DNA of 64,000 bases from Vaginimicrobium propionicum (GCF_900155645.1 NZ_LT706985.1:1350051-1414050), one strand, 5' to 3'. Positions 42,993-52,924 are shown, numbered from the stretch's first letter. The notes: a model not told the origin generated them from the sequence alone. Translations and numbers: made by a program.

Positions 42993-43040
42993 TTTTGGCG
43001 GGTCAAGAATAATACGTCTTGACCCGCCAAATTATTTTAT
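42993..43040. terminator. Bidirectional terminator between wzt and the btuF copy
   Basis: Arms of 15-16 bases (TTTTGGCGGGTCAAGA pairing with TCTTGACCCGCCAAA), loop ATAATACG, followed on the plus strand by ATTATTTTATTATTTTATTT. It serves the plus-strand envelope operon and, from the other side, the minus-strand B12 operon. Confidence 0.9.
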
Positions 43041-43044
43041 TATT

Positions 43045-44123
43045 TTATTTCAACCAATCATTACCAGGCAGTGAATCAAGTTTACGAATATCCAATTCCG
43101 AGGTGGTATCCGTCTTGGGCGCTAATTCCCAATATTCCAAAGCCATACGCATATATTCAGCGCCTTCAACGTTCAACGGACCAGACGTCCACATAGCGTA
43201 GGGCAGATTCACGAAACGCTTCTCTTTAACAGCACGCAGATTCTTCGAGACTGGGTTAGATTCCAAGGCAGCAATCTTTTCTTCAAAGGTCTGCGGCGGG
43301 TAGTCAACGAAGAAGATAATATCTGGGTCAGCGGCAGCTAGCCTCTCCCAACTGACCTTCGTCCAGGTGTCATCAACATCCTCTAATGCATTCTTCACGC
43401 CTGCAGTATCCATCATCGCTTGTGGAGCACCCATATTTCCGGACGTAAAGACCGTGTCAGAGGCGGAATCAAAAACGAAACCAACCGGCTCTTTATCCGC
43501 CTTGGGCAATGCTTCGAGTTCTTTCACCTTGGCAGCAATCTCATCAGCTGTTTTATCCGCCGCTTTTTCATTGCCAGTTATTTTGCCGATATTGCGAATA
43601 TCAGTATCCAGTGCTTCCCAGGGATTCATAGTGCCACGTTTGCCGTCAGCAGTACGGCAGGATTCACTGAGCGTATAAGCGCTAATATTGCGTTCGTTAA
43701 GAGCTTGCGGCGTTAGATTCTTTTCCTCGCTAAAACCGTAGCCCCAACCAGCGAAAACCACCTGCGGGTCAGCTGCAATAACGTTTTCCAAATTCATGTA
43801 CTCATCCGAGACAGAATTTAGGCTCCTGACAGAATCACCATATTTGAGTGAAATAACGTCAACATCGCGTTTCAGCCCGCTAACAGCCGTCAATTCCTTT
43901 TCAGCTCCAGCCGCTAGCGCAATTGAAATGATATTGCCGTCATTAGCCATTAATTTGTGACCGGAGTCTTGTATTCAACTTGCTCGCCACAATTCTCAAT
44001 GGTGACGGTGCCCGATTCTTTGGTACCAGAGTCGCCCGCATTATTTGTCCCCCCGGAGCTACACCCCGAAATTAATAGTGCTAAAGCTAGTGCTGAAACA
44101 CCAGCGACTCGGTTAATCTTCAT
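43045..44123 (-). pseudogene. Second cobalamin-type binding protein copy, frameshifted
   Basis: Reading from ATG 44123 gives a lipoprotein start (MKINRVAGVSALALALLISG then CSS) almost identical to the functional copy, but a missing A in an A-run at 43954-43956 shifts frame and stops at ...YKTPVTN. Downstream, the rest of the protein (MANDGNIIS onward, over 300 residues) continues in the other frame and is close in sequence to the intact copy. Whether it is a true pseudogene or a sequencing slip in a homopolymer is open. If real, no lipidated product is made. Confidence 0.85.
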
Positions 44124-44154
44124 CAGTCTTCCTTTCTGACAACTAATTCACACA

Positions 44155-44195
44155 ATTTTGCGGGCCAAACGCATATACGCCTTGACCCGCAAAAT
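44155..44195 (-). terminator. Hairpin after the intact btuF copy
   Basis: Arms ATTTTGCGGGCCAA and TTGACCCGCAAAAT (one mismatch) sit between the intact gene and the downstream copy. It resembles the terminator at 42993, as if the hairpin was duplicated together with the gene. Confidence 0.7.
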
Positions 44196-44205
44196 TAAGT
44201 GTTAT

Positions 44206-45282
44206 TTACTTAAGCCATTCGTTACCCGGCAACGAAAGTTCACGAATATCTAGATCCGAGGAAATATCCGTTTTCGGAGCCAATCCCCAATATTCCATAG
44301 CCATACGCATATATTCAGCGCCTTCAACGGTCATCGGACCAGACGTCCACATACCGTAGGGCAGATTCAAAATGCGCTTCTCTTTGACGGCACGCAGATT
44401 CTTCGAGGCTGGGTTAGATTCCAGGGCAGCGATCTTTTCCTCAAAGCTCTGACGTGGGTAATCAACGAAGAAGATGACATCCGGGTCAGCGGCGGCCAGT
44501 CTCTCCCAGCTAATTTTCGTCCACGTGTCATTGGTGTCCGCTAGCGCATTCTTTACTCCCGCGACATCCATCATCGCTTGTGGGGCGCCCATGTTGCCGC
44601 AAGAGTAAATAGTTTCAGTGGCATTATCAAAGATGATACCGACCGGCTCTTTATCTGGCTTGGGCAGTGCTCGAAGTTCCTTAACCCTGGCAGCAATGTC
44701 ATCAGCGGTTTTATTCGCCGTCTTTTCATTGCCAGTTATTTTACCGATATTGCGAATATCGGTATCCAGCGCTTCCCAAGGATCCATAGTGCCACGTTGA
44801 CCGTCGGCAGCCCGACAGGATTCACTGAGCGTATAAGTGCCGATACCGCGTTCTTTAAGAGCTTGCGGGGTTAAACCTTGTTCTTCGTTAAAGCCGTAGC
44901 CCCAACCAGCGAAAACCACCTGCGGGTCAGCAGCAATAACGTTTTCCAAGTTCATGTATTCGTCATTGACAATATTTAATTTCTTAAAGGTGTCGCCATA
45001 CTTGAGCGAAAGAAGATTAAAATCTTTTTTCGTGCCGGTAACAGCGGTCAATTCCTTTTCAGCCCCAGCCGCGAGCGCGATAGAAATGATGTTGCCATCA
45101 TTGGCCATCAATTTAGTGACCGGAGTCTTGTACTCGACTTTCTCGCCACAATTCTCAATGGTGACAGTGCCTGATTCCTTGGCACCAGAGTCCACAGCAT
45201 TATTTGTCCCCCCGGAGCTACACCCCGAGAATAACAGTGCTAGAGCTAGTGCTGAAACACCAGCCATGCGGTTAATCTTCAT
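44206..45282 (-). CDS. btuF: Cobalamin-type substrate-binding lipoprotein
   Basis: 358 residues. Lipoprotein signal MKINRMAGVSALALALLFSG with Cys-Ser-Ser (lipobox FSGC); then the two-lobed metal-chelate binding fold of cluster A-III (residues with IDEYMNLENVIAADPQVVFAGWGYG-type lobe 1 and DPDVIFFVDYP in lobe 2). The overlap with the ATPase gene is ATGA, so it is the third gene of the operon behind the cobalamin riboswitch, which supports a B12 or cobinamide ligand rather than a siderophore. Confidence 0.88.
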   Translation of the reverse strand: MKINRMAGVSALALALLFSGCSSGGTNNAVDSGAKESGTVTIENCGEKVEYKTPVTKLMANDGNIISIALAAGAEKELTAVTGTKKDFNLLSLKYGDTFKKLNIVNDEYMNLENVIAADPQVVFAGWGYGFNEEQGLTPQALKERGIGTYTLSESCRAADGQRGTMDPWEALDTDIRNIGKITGNEKTANKTADDIAARVKELRALPKPDKEPVGIIFDNATETIYSCGNMGAPQAMMDVAGVKNALADTNDTWTKISWERLAAADPDVIFFVDYPRQSFEEKIAALESNPASKNLRAVKEKRILNLPYGMWTSGPMTVEGAEYMRMAMEYWGLAPKTDISSDLDIRELSLPGNEWLK

Positions 45283-46100
45283 CGGTCTTCCTTTCCTGAA
45301 CTGATTAATAGATGTTTTTCTTGGGTGACCGGATTTGGTGCTTGAATCGCATTAACTTTGAATGATTCCGCCATTAACTCAGAATTGATGACATCTTCTG
45401 GCTGCCCGAAAGCTACCATCGTCCTTTTATCCAGCACGGCAACCAAGTCAAAATTGCGCAGCACAAGGTCTAGATCGTGAATAACAGCAACAACTGTGGC
45501 TTCTAGACCTCGAAGCATCTTCAACAATTTCAACTGCCACCGGATATCTAGGTGGTTGGTTGGTTCATCGAGCATCAGAATCGGGGCTTTTTGGGCTAGG
45601 CCGCGAGCTATCATGGCACGTTTCTTCTCGCCGCCAGATAGGTGATCGCAAGCAGAATCGGCACGATCAGCCAACCCCAATTTACCCAAGGCTTCTAGGA
45701 CGATGCCCCGATCTCGCTTCGCGTTGACCGACCATGGTGCTCGGTGTGGGATGCGCCCCATATTCACCATTTCGGCCAAACTCAAAGCAGCCGGTGGGGT
45801 TTCCTCCTGGGAAACCACCGAAATGATTCTGGCTCTAGTACGCGGAGCATAGTCGTGGATATCACGATCTCCAATCATGACTTTGCCGTCGACAGCTGGA
45901 TTTATGCCAGCTAATGCCCGCAATAGAGTGGACTTGCCAGCACCGTTAGTGCCCACCAAGGCAAGTTTCGTCCCGTAAGGAATGTCGAAGCTAACATGCT
46001 CAACGGCCACATAACCGCCAACAGCTGCTGCGACGTCACGGATACGCAACGAACAATGTTCACGCAAATACTCTGTTTCGTGGAATCGCGCCTCATCCAT
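45279..46100 (-). CDS. btuD: Cobalamin-type ABC importer ATPase
   Basis: 273 residues. Walker A GTNGAGKST (about 49-57), signature LSGGEKKRAMIARGLAQ (153-169), Walker B ILMLDEPTNHLDI (173-185), switch His AVIHDLDLV. The FecE/FhuC/BtuD order and the riboswitch upstream of the operon favour B12. It overlaps the permease stop/start by one base region (46100). Confidence 0.88.
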   Translation of the reverse strand: MDEARFHETEYLREHCSLRIRDVAAAVGGYVAVEHVSFDIPYGTKLALVGTNGAGKSTLLRALAGINPAVDGKVMIGDRDIHDYAPRTRARIISVVSQEETPPAALSLAEMVNMGRIPHRAPWSVNAKRDRGIVLEALGKLGLADRADSACDHLSGGEKKRAMIARGLAQKAPILMLDEPTNHLDIRWQLKLLKMLRGLEATVVAVIHDLDLVLRNFDLVAVLDKRTMVAFGQPEDVINSELMAESFKVNAIQAPNPVTQEKHLLISSGKEDR

Positions 46101-47155
46101 TAGGCATCCCTGCTTCCGAACGCATAGTTTCGTCTCCCCATCAAAAAGAGGAAGAGCGGAGCCCCAACCACGCCAGTGACAACGCCCAACGGTATTTCTT
46201 GGGGTCGTGCCAGAACACGCGAGGCGACATCAACCCAAAGCAGAAAGACCGCACCGCCGGCAGCAGCAACCGGAATGACCCGAGCATGTAAGGCGCCTAC
46301 CAGCATGCGCACTGCGTGTGGAACGATCAAACCAACGAAACCAATGCCGCCACTGACTGCCACTAGAACGCCAATCAAAGTACACAATGCGATGAATAAA
46401 CCGATTCTCAATGCCCCAACACGCAAACCGAGCGCAGCAGCTGTGGCCGGCCCGGCCATCAGTGCGTCCATCCAGGAGCTAATCATCATTAGCCCCGCAA
46501 CGACAAGCACTAACGCGATAACGGGAATCAACAATTTCGACCAAGTCGCACCAGCAACCGAGCCAAGCATCCAGAACATTACCGAGTTTGCGGCGCGCTG
46601 ATCATGGGACATGAAAACCATGAAAGAGGCGATAGCACTGAACGCTGAGGACATCACTACGCCAGCGAGCACCATTCGCAGCGGAGTCAACCCGCCCTGA
46701 GCTTGAGCAATGAAAAACACCGCTGCAGCCGCACATAACGCACCAACAAGCGCACCTACTGACAGCGCCCATACTCCAAAGTTTCCGAAAGCGCCGAGCA
46801 CGATAACAGCGGTAGCGCCCACCGAAGCACCTGACGAAATACCTAGCAGGTATGGGTCCGCAAGTGGATTTTGAACGAGAGTCTGCATGCCGGTACCAGC
46901 TACCGACAACCCAGCTCCTACAATCACCGCCAAAAGTGCCCGAGGTAGTCGCAATTCCCACACAATAGTGTCAAATGGTGACGAGATTGGATGTGAGAAA
47001 AGACGGGCTTGCACTACCTCAACAACTTGGTCTATCGGAATGCGTTCTGCACCGAAAGTCAACGAGGCGACTATGCTGACCACCCCAAGGATCACTAGCG
47101 CTATCGTCAGCGGAATCGCCGGGACGCGCTTGAATTTATTGTTACTACTGTTCAT
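46100..47155 (-). CDS. btuC: Cobalamin-type ABC importer permease (FecCD family)
   Basis: 351 residues with nine to ten membrane segments. Landmarks LRLPRALLAVIVGAGLSVAG then GTGMQTLVQNPLADPYLLG and the conserved GGIGFVGLIVPHAVR-type helix are typical of BtuC/FhuB/FepD. It is the first gene after the cobalamin riboswitch, which is the main evidence for a corrinoid substrate. Confidence 0.9.
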   Translation of the reverse strand: MNSSNNKFKRVPAIPLTIALVILGVVSIVASLTFGAERIPIDQVVEVVQARLFSHPISSPFDTIVWELRLPRALLAVIVGAGLSVAGTGMQTLVQNPLADPYLLGISSGASVGATAVIVLGAFGNFGVWALSVGALVGALCAAAAVFFIAQAQGGLTPLRMVLAGVVMSSAFSAIASFMVFMSHDQRAANSVMFWMLGSVAGATWSKLLIPVIALVLVVAGLMMISSWMDALMAGPATAAALGLRVGALRIGLFIALCTLIGVLVAVSGGIGFVGLIVPHAVRMLVGALHARVIPVAAAGGAVFLLWVDVASRVLARPQEIPLGVVTGVVGAPLFLFLMGRRNYAFGSRDA

Positions 47156-47265
47156 TGAACGCCAGACATTCTAGATAAAGGGATATTCGGTTAGCACCTA
47201 GGCGGTGCATTATTTCGCCTACTTCCAAATCCTGGCCCCGCTCGCGAGGGCACGCTAACTCGAAC

Positions 47266-47400
47266 AGCGTTGACAGGTTTTCGGACTCGGTTCAACCGGC
47301 CACAGCACCTTCCCAGGTTTCCCCAGTGGATACCGCTGCGCCGTCACCATTACCGCTGCGCGTCAGTCTCGGAATCTAACCGAAGTTCCCTTGCGGTATT
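47266..47400 (-). promoter_or_regulatory. Cobalamin riboswitch
   Basis: On the minus strand the conserved blocks appear in order: GGGAA with an AGATTCCGAGACTG core, GACGCGCAGCGGTAA, CCACTGGGGAAACCTGGGAAGG, and the closing GAGTCCGAAAACCTGTC. It lies about 110 bases before the permease gene. Adenosylcobalamin binding would shut off the import operon when B12 is abundant. Confidence 0.92.
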
Positions 47401-47512
47401 GTGCAGTCAAACGCTGAATAAAAGCATACTCAACTGAGCGTTCGATTGTCGAGGGTGTTACGAACTTTGTTGTTCTGTTGCATCGAAGTTGCATTCAAAA
47501 TGCCGTCTGTTT

Positions 47513-48571
47513 TTAACTCGCCCACCCGCCGCGCGCGAAAGTGTAAGTCCACCACACCAAAACGGCTAGGTCGATAATCACTAAACCCCAAAAAATCACT
47601 CTCTTTGGATGTCGGGCACCCAGCCGACCAAGCCCGCCAAATAGCGGGAAAAGTAGCAATATGGCGCGGTTGACAGAGATGAACCACCCAGAGCACGACA
47701 GCGGGATAATGGTGGCCGCTGCATAAGCAGCCTCACCCCATCGCCGCAGCGCCAGGGTAGTGAAAACCACCACAAAACCGACTACCACAGCAACTATCTC
47801 GAAGGAAAACATGATCGGCACTTCTGGACGGTTGGGCCAGTAATCTGGGCTTGTCATTGGCCAGGTGGCCAAAAAACCTTCCCACGGCCATGACAGGTGA
47901 CGCTGCCAGCCCTGATTTTGAGCCGAATACCAGGCCGTCCAGGAACCAGTTTTTGAATATAGGTAACCCGCGTAACCAGCGACTACTGCCAGACCTAATG
48001 CGAGTGGCGCCATATCCCGAATTTTGGACGCTAACCCACGTCCGGATTGAGTTAATGCCAAGACGAGCAGCCCAAAAATCAGGAATAAACCAGAAATGCG
48101 TAGCCCACAAGCGATAGCCGCCAAACATCCGGCCGGCATCCAGTGTGACTCGCGAGCTTTTAGCCACGCCCAAAAAGCGCACGCCGCAAACGGGGCTTCC
48201 GTGTAAGGCACGGCGGTAAACACTGCCATCGGGGCGATTAGCCACAAACACGCAGCACCCACACCGTAGAGTCGATAAAGCGCCCAAGCCGCCAACCCGG
48301 AGCAGAGGAAAGCCAAAATCGTCCCAAATAGCCACATAGGTACTGGAATGACACTGGCGGCTCGAAGGATTAGCGGCAGACCTGGGAAGAAAGCTATCTC
48401 TTGCGGGTCAACATAACCTTGTGAGGCAATTCGCAGATAATGCTGAACGTCCCAACGAGTTAAAGCGGTTGCCAAAGTGGCGCCTTGATGGTTTGCAGCT
48501 TTAACAATAACCGCAAAAATTAGTGCTCGGCTGGCCAGCCAAACCCCACACACTTTAGCGCCGTCGCTCAT
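47513..48571 (-). CDS. PigV-like mannosyltransferase membrane protein
   Basis: 352 residues with about ten membrane segments. The luminal N-terminal loop has the acidic RWDVQHYLRIASQGYVD motif (Asp of the 'WDxxWY' type in GPI mannosyltransferase 2/PIGV relatives), then FFPGLPLIL. The family (Mannosyl_trans2) adds mannose or another sugar from a polyprenyl donor on the outer membrane face. Its stop is clear of the cobalamin region; the start overlaps the next gene by 4 bases, so it is coupled to the GT87 protein. Confidence 0.8.
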   Translation of the reverse strand: MSDGAKVCGVWLASRALIFAVIVKAANHQGATLATALTRWDVQHYLRIASQGYVDPQEIAFFPGLPLILRAASVIPVPMWLFGTILAFLCSGLAAWALYRLYGVGAACLWLIAPMAVFTAVPYTEAPFAACAFWAWLKARESHWMPAGCLAAIACGLRISGLFLIFGLLVLALTQSGRGLASKIRDMAPLALGLAVVAGYAGYLYSKTGSWTAWYSAQNQGWQRHLSWPWEGFLATWPMTSPDYWPNRPEVPIMFSFEIVAVVVGFVVVFTTLALRRWGEAAYAAATIIPLSCSGWFISVNRAILLLFPLFGGLGRLGARHPKRVIFWGLVIIDLAVLVWWTYTFARGGWAS

Positions 48572-49917
48572 TGCGTCCTTTCTGGCAGGTAAATGACATC
48601 AACACTATGGTCAACAACACCGCCTACAGGGTCATCAATAAATGGTTGTCGAATCGGGTCTTGCCAGGGATTATAGATATCGTCTAAGACACGGGAGGCT
48701 AACCATACTTGAGCGCTGATTCGTAGCACAACAGCTGCCCAATACACCCAACCAGCATTCGTGTGGGAGCCGAGAATACCTTGCAGATAACCCCAAATAC
48801 TGAACCAGTAGATCATTTCGGCTAACGTCCACACGCCGACATCGAAAAGTTGTGGGCGCGCTAGGGCGACTAGCGGTACTAGCCACATGGCGTACTGCGG
48901 TGAATAAACTTTGCTGAAAATCAAGAAAATTATCACTAGCAGTAGCGCTACCTGGCTGACGCGAGGACGCCTAGGGGCATGAAAAACCGTTATCACTACC
49001 CCAATTCCGAAGCTGAGCATTAAAAAGAACGAGACTGCCGATAGGTGGGGCACCTGAAAACCAGCTAATTTCAGCACGTACCAGATGGATCCTAGATCTG
49101 CTTGGCGTTCAACGTTGTAGCGCCAGAAAGTCCGCCACCCGTCAGTGGTCAGCCACAGTGGCAGATTCGCACCAACCCAAGCCCCTACAACACAGAAACT
49201 AAAAGTTGCTGCGACTCGCAATTTTCCGGCTCTGCAACAAACCAGGACGATAGCCGCCCCAACAAGTAGCGGATAAAACTTAGTGGCAAATCCTAATCCG
49301 ATCAGCACACCGGCCAGCGCCGGATGGCGTCTAGCCCACGACAATAACGCTAGCGAGGTTAGAGCCAAAGCCAGCATGTCCCAGTTGATTAACACGTTGG
49401 CTGCTACCAGTGGTGAGACGGCAACTAGCAGACTATCCCATGGGCGTTGTTGGGCAGTGGAAAGTTTCACCGCCACCAATACCACGACGAAAAATAATAA
49501 CCCTGCTACTAGGGCATTTACGGCTAGAAATATTTGTGACGCCTGAACTTGTGTGGCTTGGTCGGTATGTGGCCCTACCTCGGTGAACCAGCTGGTAATC
49601 CAGCGGGTAGCGGCGATTAGATAACCAATTAAGGGTGGATATTCCAGGTTAATATCCTTGTAAATGAGGCCGCCGGCACCGATATTTCGGTTCAAATAGA
49701 GAGTTGGAATATCTGAATAGCACAGCCGCAGATAAGGGTTAGGGAAATCCCCGGGCAGCGGACGACAGGGCAGCTGTTTGATAATGGCAACTGTCATCGT
49801 CACCCAGGCAGCAACAACAGCCCAAAAGCTGGAGCTGAACCAGACGCCATCGCGGATGGCGCGCTCCCCTAGCGGCCCGCCAATTCGACCGGATAATTCA
49901 CGCGCGAGTAGGCTCAA
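48568..49917 (-). CDS. GT87-type (DUF2029) membrane glycosyltransferase
   Basis: 449 residues, 10-12 membrane segments, with a first extracytoplasmic loop containing CYSDIPTLYLNRNIG and DINLEYPPLIGYL, the expected Asp-rich acceptor loop of DUF2029 proteins. Relatives such as PimE add mannose from polyprenyl-phosphate-mannose. The order DUF5318 - ponA - this gene is the same as M. tuberculosis Rv0049-Rv0051 by memory. Confidence 0.82.
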   Translation of the reverse strand: MSLLARELSGRIGGPLGERAIRDGVWFSSSFWAVVAAWVTMTVAIIKQLPCRPLPGDFPNPYLRLCYSDIPTLYLNRNIGAGGLIYKDINLEYPPLIGYLIAATRWITSWFTEVGPHTDQATQVQASQIFLAVNALVAGLLFFVVVLVAVKLSTAQQRPWDSLLVAVSPLVAANVLINWDMLALALTSLALLSWARRHPALAGVLIGLGFATKFYPLLVGAAIVLVCCRAGKLRVAATFSFCVVGAWVGANLPLWLTTDGWRTFWRYNVERQADLGSIWYVLKLAGFQVPHLSAVSFFLMLSFGIGVVITVFHAPRRPRVSQVALLLVIIFLIFSKVYSPQYAMWLVPLVALARPQLFDVGVWTLAEMIYWFSIWGYLQGILGSHTNAGWVYWAAVVLRISAQVWLASRVLDDIYNPWQDPIRQPFIDDPVGGVVDHSVDVIYLPERTQ

Positions 49918-52199
49918 GGATTACTCGGCTGGTCTTCAGGGTCGGCAGATTTAGCCGGAGGTTCGGGCGTGGGAGCCTCACCCCCCGGTTCCGCAGGCTG
50001 GTCCGGCGGCTCAACAGACTTTGGTTTAGACGCCGGATTTTGAGGCGTCTCCTGAGGAGCTTTTTCTTCAGTGGTTGGGGGAGCTGGGGGCTGGCTAGTG
50101 GCAGTCTCCTCAGGAACCAAGGTTGAAGATACTGAAGGCTGGATTCCTGACGGATTCGGGAACTTCTCTACGGGCGTGCCATCAACAGCAACTCGCATAT
50201 ATTCATTGAATATTTGTGCGGGATAAACCTCTCCCAAAAAAGTAGACCCGCCACTGCCGTATGGCTGAAGATTTTGTACCCCATCATCACCAGCGACCAT
50301 CATCACACCAGTAGCGATTCGCGTTGTGAAACCCATTACCCAGGCAGATCTAACAATGTCGCCTTGAGTTGCTGAGTCTGCCACAGAAGAGCCTTCGGTG
50401 CCTGTCTTGCGTGCTACGTCACGCCCACCGACAGCATCGTTTAATTCGGCTACGTCCGTGTGACGAATAGATTCAATCGCATCTTTGGCGACATCTTGCT
50501 CAATGGTTTGTTCACCCTTGAAATTCGCCTTGTAGATGGAGTTCCCGTTGGCGTCTACAACTTCACGCACCACATGTGGCTTGATCCGTTTCCCCTGGTT
50601 GGCAACGGTGGCGTAGCCCTGAGTGTTATTGAGTACGTTAACTTCACCCATCCCTAGGACGAGCCTGCCACCCTGGGTTTTCCAGGTGTCATTTTCGGGC
50701 ACCCCAGCGTCCGAAGCAGCCCTAACTAGCTCGTCGAAACCGTTTGGAATCCTGGTCATCATGTCCACAAAAGGCGTATTTAACGACAATTGGGCAGCCG
50801 TCTTTAAGGTGGTTGGCCCGTAGTTTGCGCCGCCATAGTTGTAAAGCATGGTGGAATCGCCGGGTGGGATGAACGCATTGCCTTGTAGCAAGGGGTTGGT
50901 CAAACCGTATCCGTTACGCAACCCGGCTATTACTCCATAAAGTTTGAAGGTGGAAGCCGGATAACGCGGCGTGGTTGCCCAGTTTCGGGAGTTGGCGACG
51001 AAATCTTCTCCGCCATACATCGCAACTACCTCACCAGTGGGAACGTCTATAGAGACAAGCCCAGTGTGCAGCTGGTTAATGTCTGGTTTCTTTGGTTGCC
51101 CATTCTCGTCAAAGATGACATTTCCAACCTCATCACGCAGTGGTAGGGCGTTTTCATAAACCTGTTTCTTGGTGTTCTCGACGGCATCAACTGCACCTTG
51201 CTGACGTTTGACATCAAAGGTGGTGGTGATCTTTAGACCGCCACCGTTGATCTGAGTTTCAGTAAATCCCTGCTCTTTCAACTCGTTTATCGCCATGTCG
51301 ATAAGGAAACCCTTGGGACCACCGAAAGTGTCAGACTTCTGGAATTGCGGAAATTCGGGTAGTTGGCCGTAGCTAGCATCATGGTCTTCTTGGGTTATGG
51401 TGCCCATATCAGCCATACCATCGAGGACGTAGTTATATCGCTGAGTCAGTGCCTGAGCGGCGTCTTCGCCGCTAGCTGGGTCAAGATTGGATGGACTGTT
51501 GACCATAGCCGCTAGTGCAGCAGCCTGGGATATCCCCAAGTCTTTGGCATCAATGCCGAAATAGGCCTTGGCTGCCGCCTGCACACCGTAGGCACCGCGT
51601 CCAAAATATATGGTGTTTAAGTATCCTGCCAGCACTTCTTCTTTCGATTCGGCTTTATTCATCTTTATCGCTAGCGCTAACTCTTTGAATTTTCGGCTAA
51701 GAGTTCTCTCGCTAGTCAGATAACGAATTTTGATGTATTGCTGGGTGATCGTTGACCCGCCGGTGACTTCTTGATTGCGCACAATGCCGAAGAACGCGCG
51801 CGTCATCCCTTTAAGGTCAATACCTTGATTAGTCCAGAAAGTGCGATCTTCAGCGGCTACCACAGCGTCTTTTATGCTTTGAGGCATGTCAGTGTAGGAA
51901 ATGACTTCACGATTCTGAATAGCCAACGTCCCTAGCTCTGTTTGGCCATCGTTGTAATAGAGCTTGGTGGTTTGGGTAGTGAAATCCTTGTTCGGGTCAG
52001 GAAGTTTCGCGGTTTCGTAGAAGATAGCGGCTCCGACAACCGCTGCCAATAAGAGAGCCAAGACAGCGATTAATATCCCGCGGATGACCGGCCAAGCTCG
52101 ACGCTGTTTCTTCTTGGTGGCCGATTTGGCGCGCCGGGATGCCGTCTTATTCGGTGTGCGGCTGTTGCTTTTTCCTCGCGTACTCTTTGATTCAGCCAT
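49914..52199 (-). CDS. ponA: Class A penicillin-binding protein (PonA)
   Basis: 761 residues. Basic cytoplasmic start (1-32), membrane segment (34-60), GT51 glycosyltransferase with catalytic Glu in VVAAEDRTFW and the GGSTITQQYIK motif, and a transpeptidase: SxxK as PASTFKLY, SxN as SLNTPF, KTG as RKTGTEG. A Pro/Glu-rich tail of about 90 residues ends PEDQPSNP. It polymerises and cross-links peptidoglycan. Start overlaps the preceding DUF5318 gene by 8 bases. Confidence 0.96.
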   Translation of the reverse strand: MAESKSTRGKSNSRTPNKTASRRAKSATKKKQRRAWPVIRGILIAVLALLLAAVVGAAIFYETAKLPDPNKDFTTQTTKLYYNDGQTELGTLAIQNREVISYTDMPQSIKDAVVAAEDRTFWTNQGIDLKGMTRAFFGIVRNQEVTGGSTITQQYIKIRYLTSERTLSRKFKELALAIKMNKAESKEEVLAGYLNTIYFGRGAYGVQAAAKAYFGIDAKDLGISQAAALAAMVNSPSNLDPASGEDAAQALTQRYNYVLDGMADMGTITQEDHDASYGQLPEFPQFQKSDTFGGPKGFLIDMAINELKEQGFTETQINGGGLKITTTFDVKRQQGAVDAVENTKKQVYENALPLRDEVGNVIFDENGQPKKPDINQLHTGLVSIDVPTGEVVAMYGGEDFVANSRNWATTPRYPASTFKLYGVIAGLRNGYGLTNPLLQGNAFIPPGDSTMLYNYGGANYGPTTLKTAAQLSLNTPFVDMMTRIPNGFDELVRAASDAGVPENDTWKTQGGRLVLGMGEVNVLNNTQGYATVANQGKRIKPHVVREVVDANGNSIYKANFKGEQTIEQDVAKDAIESIRHTDVAELNDAVGGRDVARKTGTEGSSVADSATQGDIVRSAWVMGFTTRIATGVMMVAGDDGVQNLQPYGSGGSTFLGEVYPAQIFNEYMRVAVDGTPVEKFPNPSGIQPSVSSTLVPEETATSQPPAPPTTEEKAPQETPQNPASKPKSVEPPDQPAEPGGEAPTPEPPAKSADPEDQPSNP

Positions 52200-52608
52200 A
52201 GATATCCTCCACTGTTCGCTGACGGCGCGGCGGCCTGCGCTTTATGCCATCACCTAACAAATATGTCTCAGTCATGAAGTTCCAGCGACATGCTGGGCAA
52301 ACTTCAACAACCCGAACCATGAATTCTCCGAATTCATCTTCCATTTCATCTAATTCTTCCAGGGATTTAATTCGCCCGGAGTATTGACCGAGTTGATCGC
52401 CGAAAACGTATCTTAAAATCATCATCCGCTTGCTGTCACACACTGGGCACGGTTCGTTAGCGAGGGCACCATGGTGGAGTGCGGAACTGATAAGTAGCGG
52501 CTCAGCATCGCACGGGTTTATGCGCAGCAGGACGTTGGGGGAAGTCATCGCCTTCAAAGTGCTACGTTTGGCCAACGCGTAGCTAACCCGTTCCCGCTGC
52601 GTTTTCAT
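52192..52608 (-). CDS. DUF5318 zinc-ribbon protein
   Basis: 138 residues with two CxxC knuckles (CPVCDSKR near 76 and VCPACRW near 109), likely a single zinc ribbon. Actinobacterial DUF5318 proteins sit in front of ponA; no role is proven. First gene of this minus-strand set and adjacent to the tRNA-Ala promoter region on the other side. Confidence 0.85.
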   Translation of the reverse strand: MKTQRERVSYALAKRSTLKAMTSPNVLLRINPCDAEPLLISSALHHGALANEPCPVCDSKRMMILRYVFGDQLGQYSGRIKSLEELDEMEDEFGEFMVRVVEVCPACRWNFMTETYLLGDGIKRRPPRRQRTVEDIYG

Positions 52609-52680
52609 ACCCTACAGCCTATAGCCAGCCTTCCAGATTACTAACCTACGACGACAATCCGTTATACTCATCTTCTGCTC

Positions 52681-52753
52681 GGGGCATTAACTCAGTTGGT
52701 AGAGTGCTAGCTTTGCAAGCTGGAAGTCAGGGGTTCGAGTCCCCTATGCTCCA
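52681..52753 (+). tRNA. tRNA-Ala(TGC)
   Basis: Full cloverleaf: acceptor GGGGCAT/ATGCTCC with the G3:U70 wobble that marks alanine, anticodon stem CTAGC/GCTGG with loop TTTGCAA (anticodon TGC), T-arm AGGGGTTCGAGTCCCCT, discriminator A. CCA is not encoded. It reads GCN codons. Confidence 0.97.
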
Positions 52754-52754
52754 C

Positions 52755-52796
52755 AAAGTTTTGGCCTGGCCTTTTGGCCGGGTCAAAACTTTTTTA
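52755..52796 (+). terminator. Terminator of tRNA-Ala
   Basis: AGTTTTGGCC pairs with GGTCAAAACT around a GC-rich top, and the stem runs straight into TTTTTT. It starts 2 bases after the tRNA discriminator. Confidence 0.9.
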
Positions 52797-52924
52797 ACAC
52801 TGCGGACTCGAACCCGTGAGGGCTTCGCCGGAAATAGAAAACACGTCAGTGTTTTCCCGGCGAAGGCGCGAACGAAGTGAGCGTGGTGGCTGCGTAGCAG
52901 ACACGAGAGTCCCCTATGCTCCAC

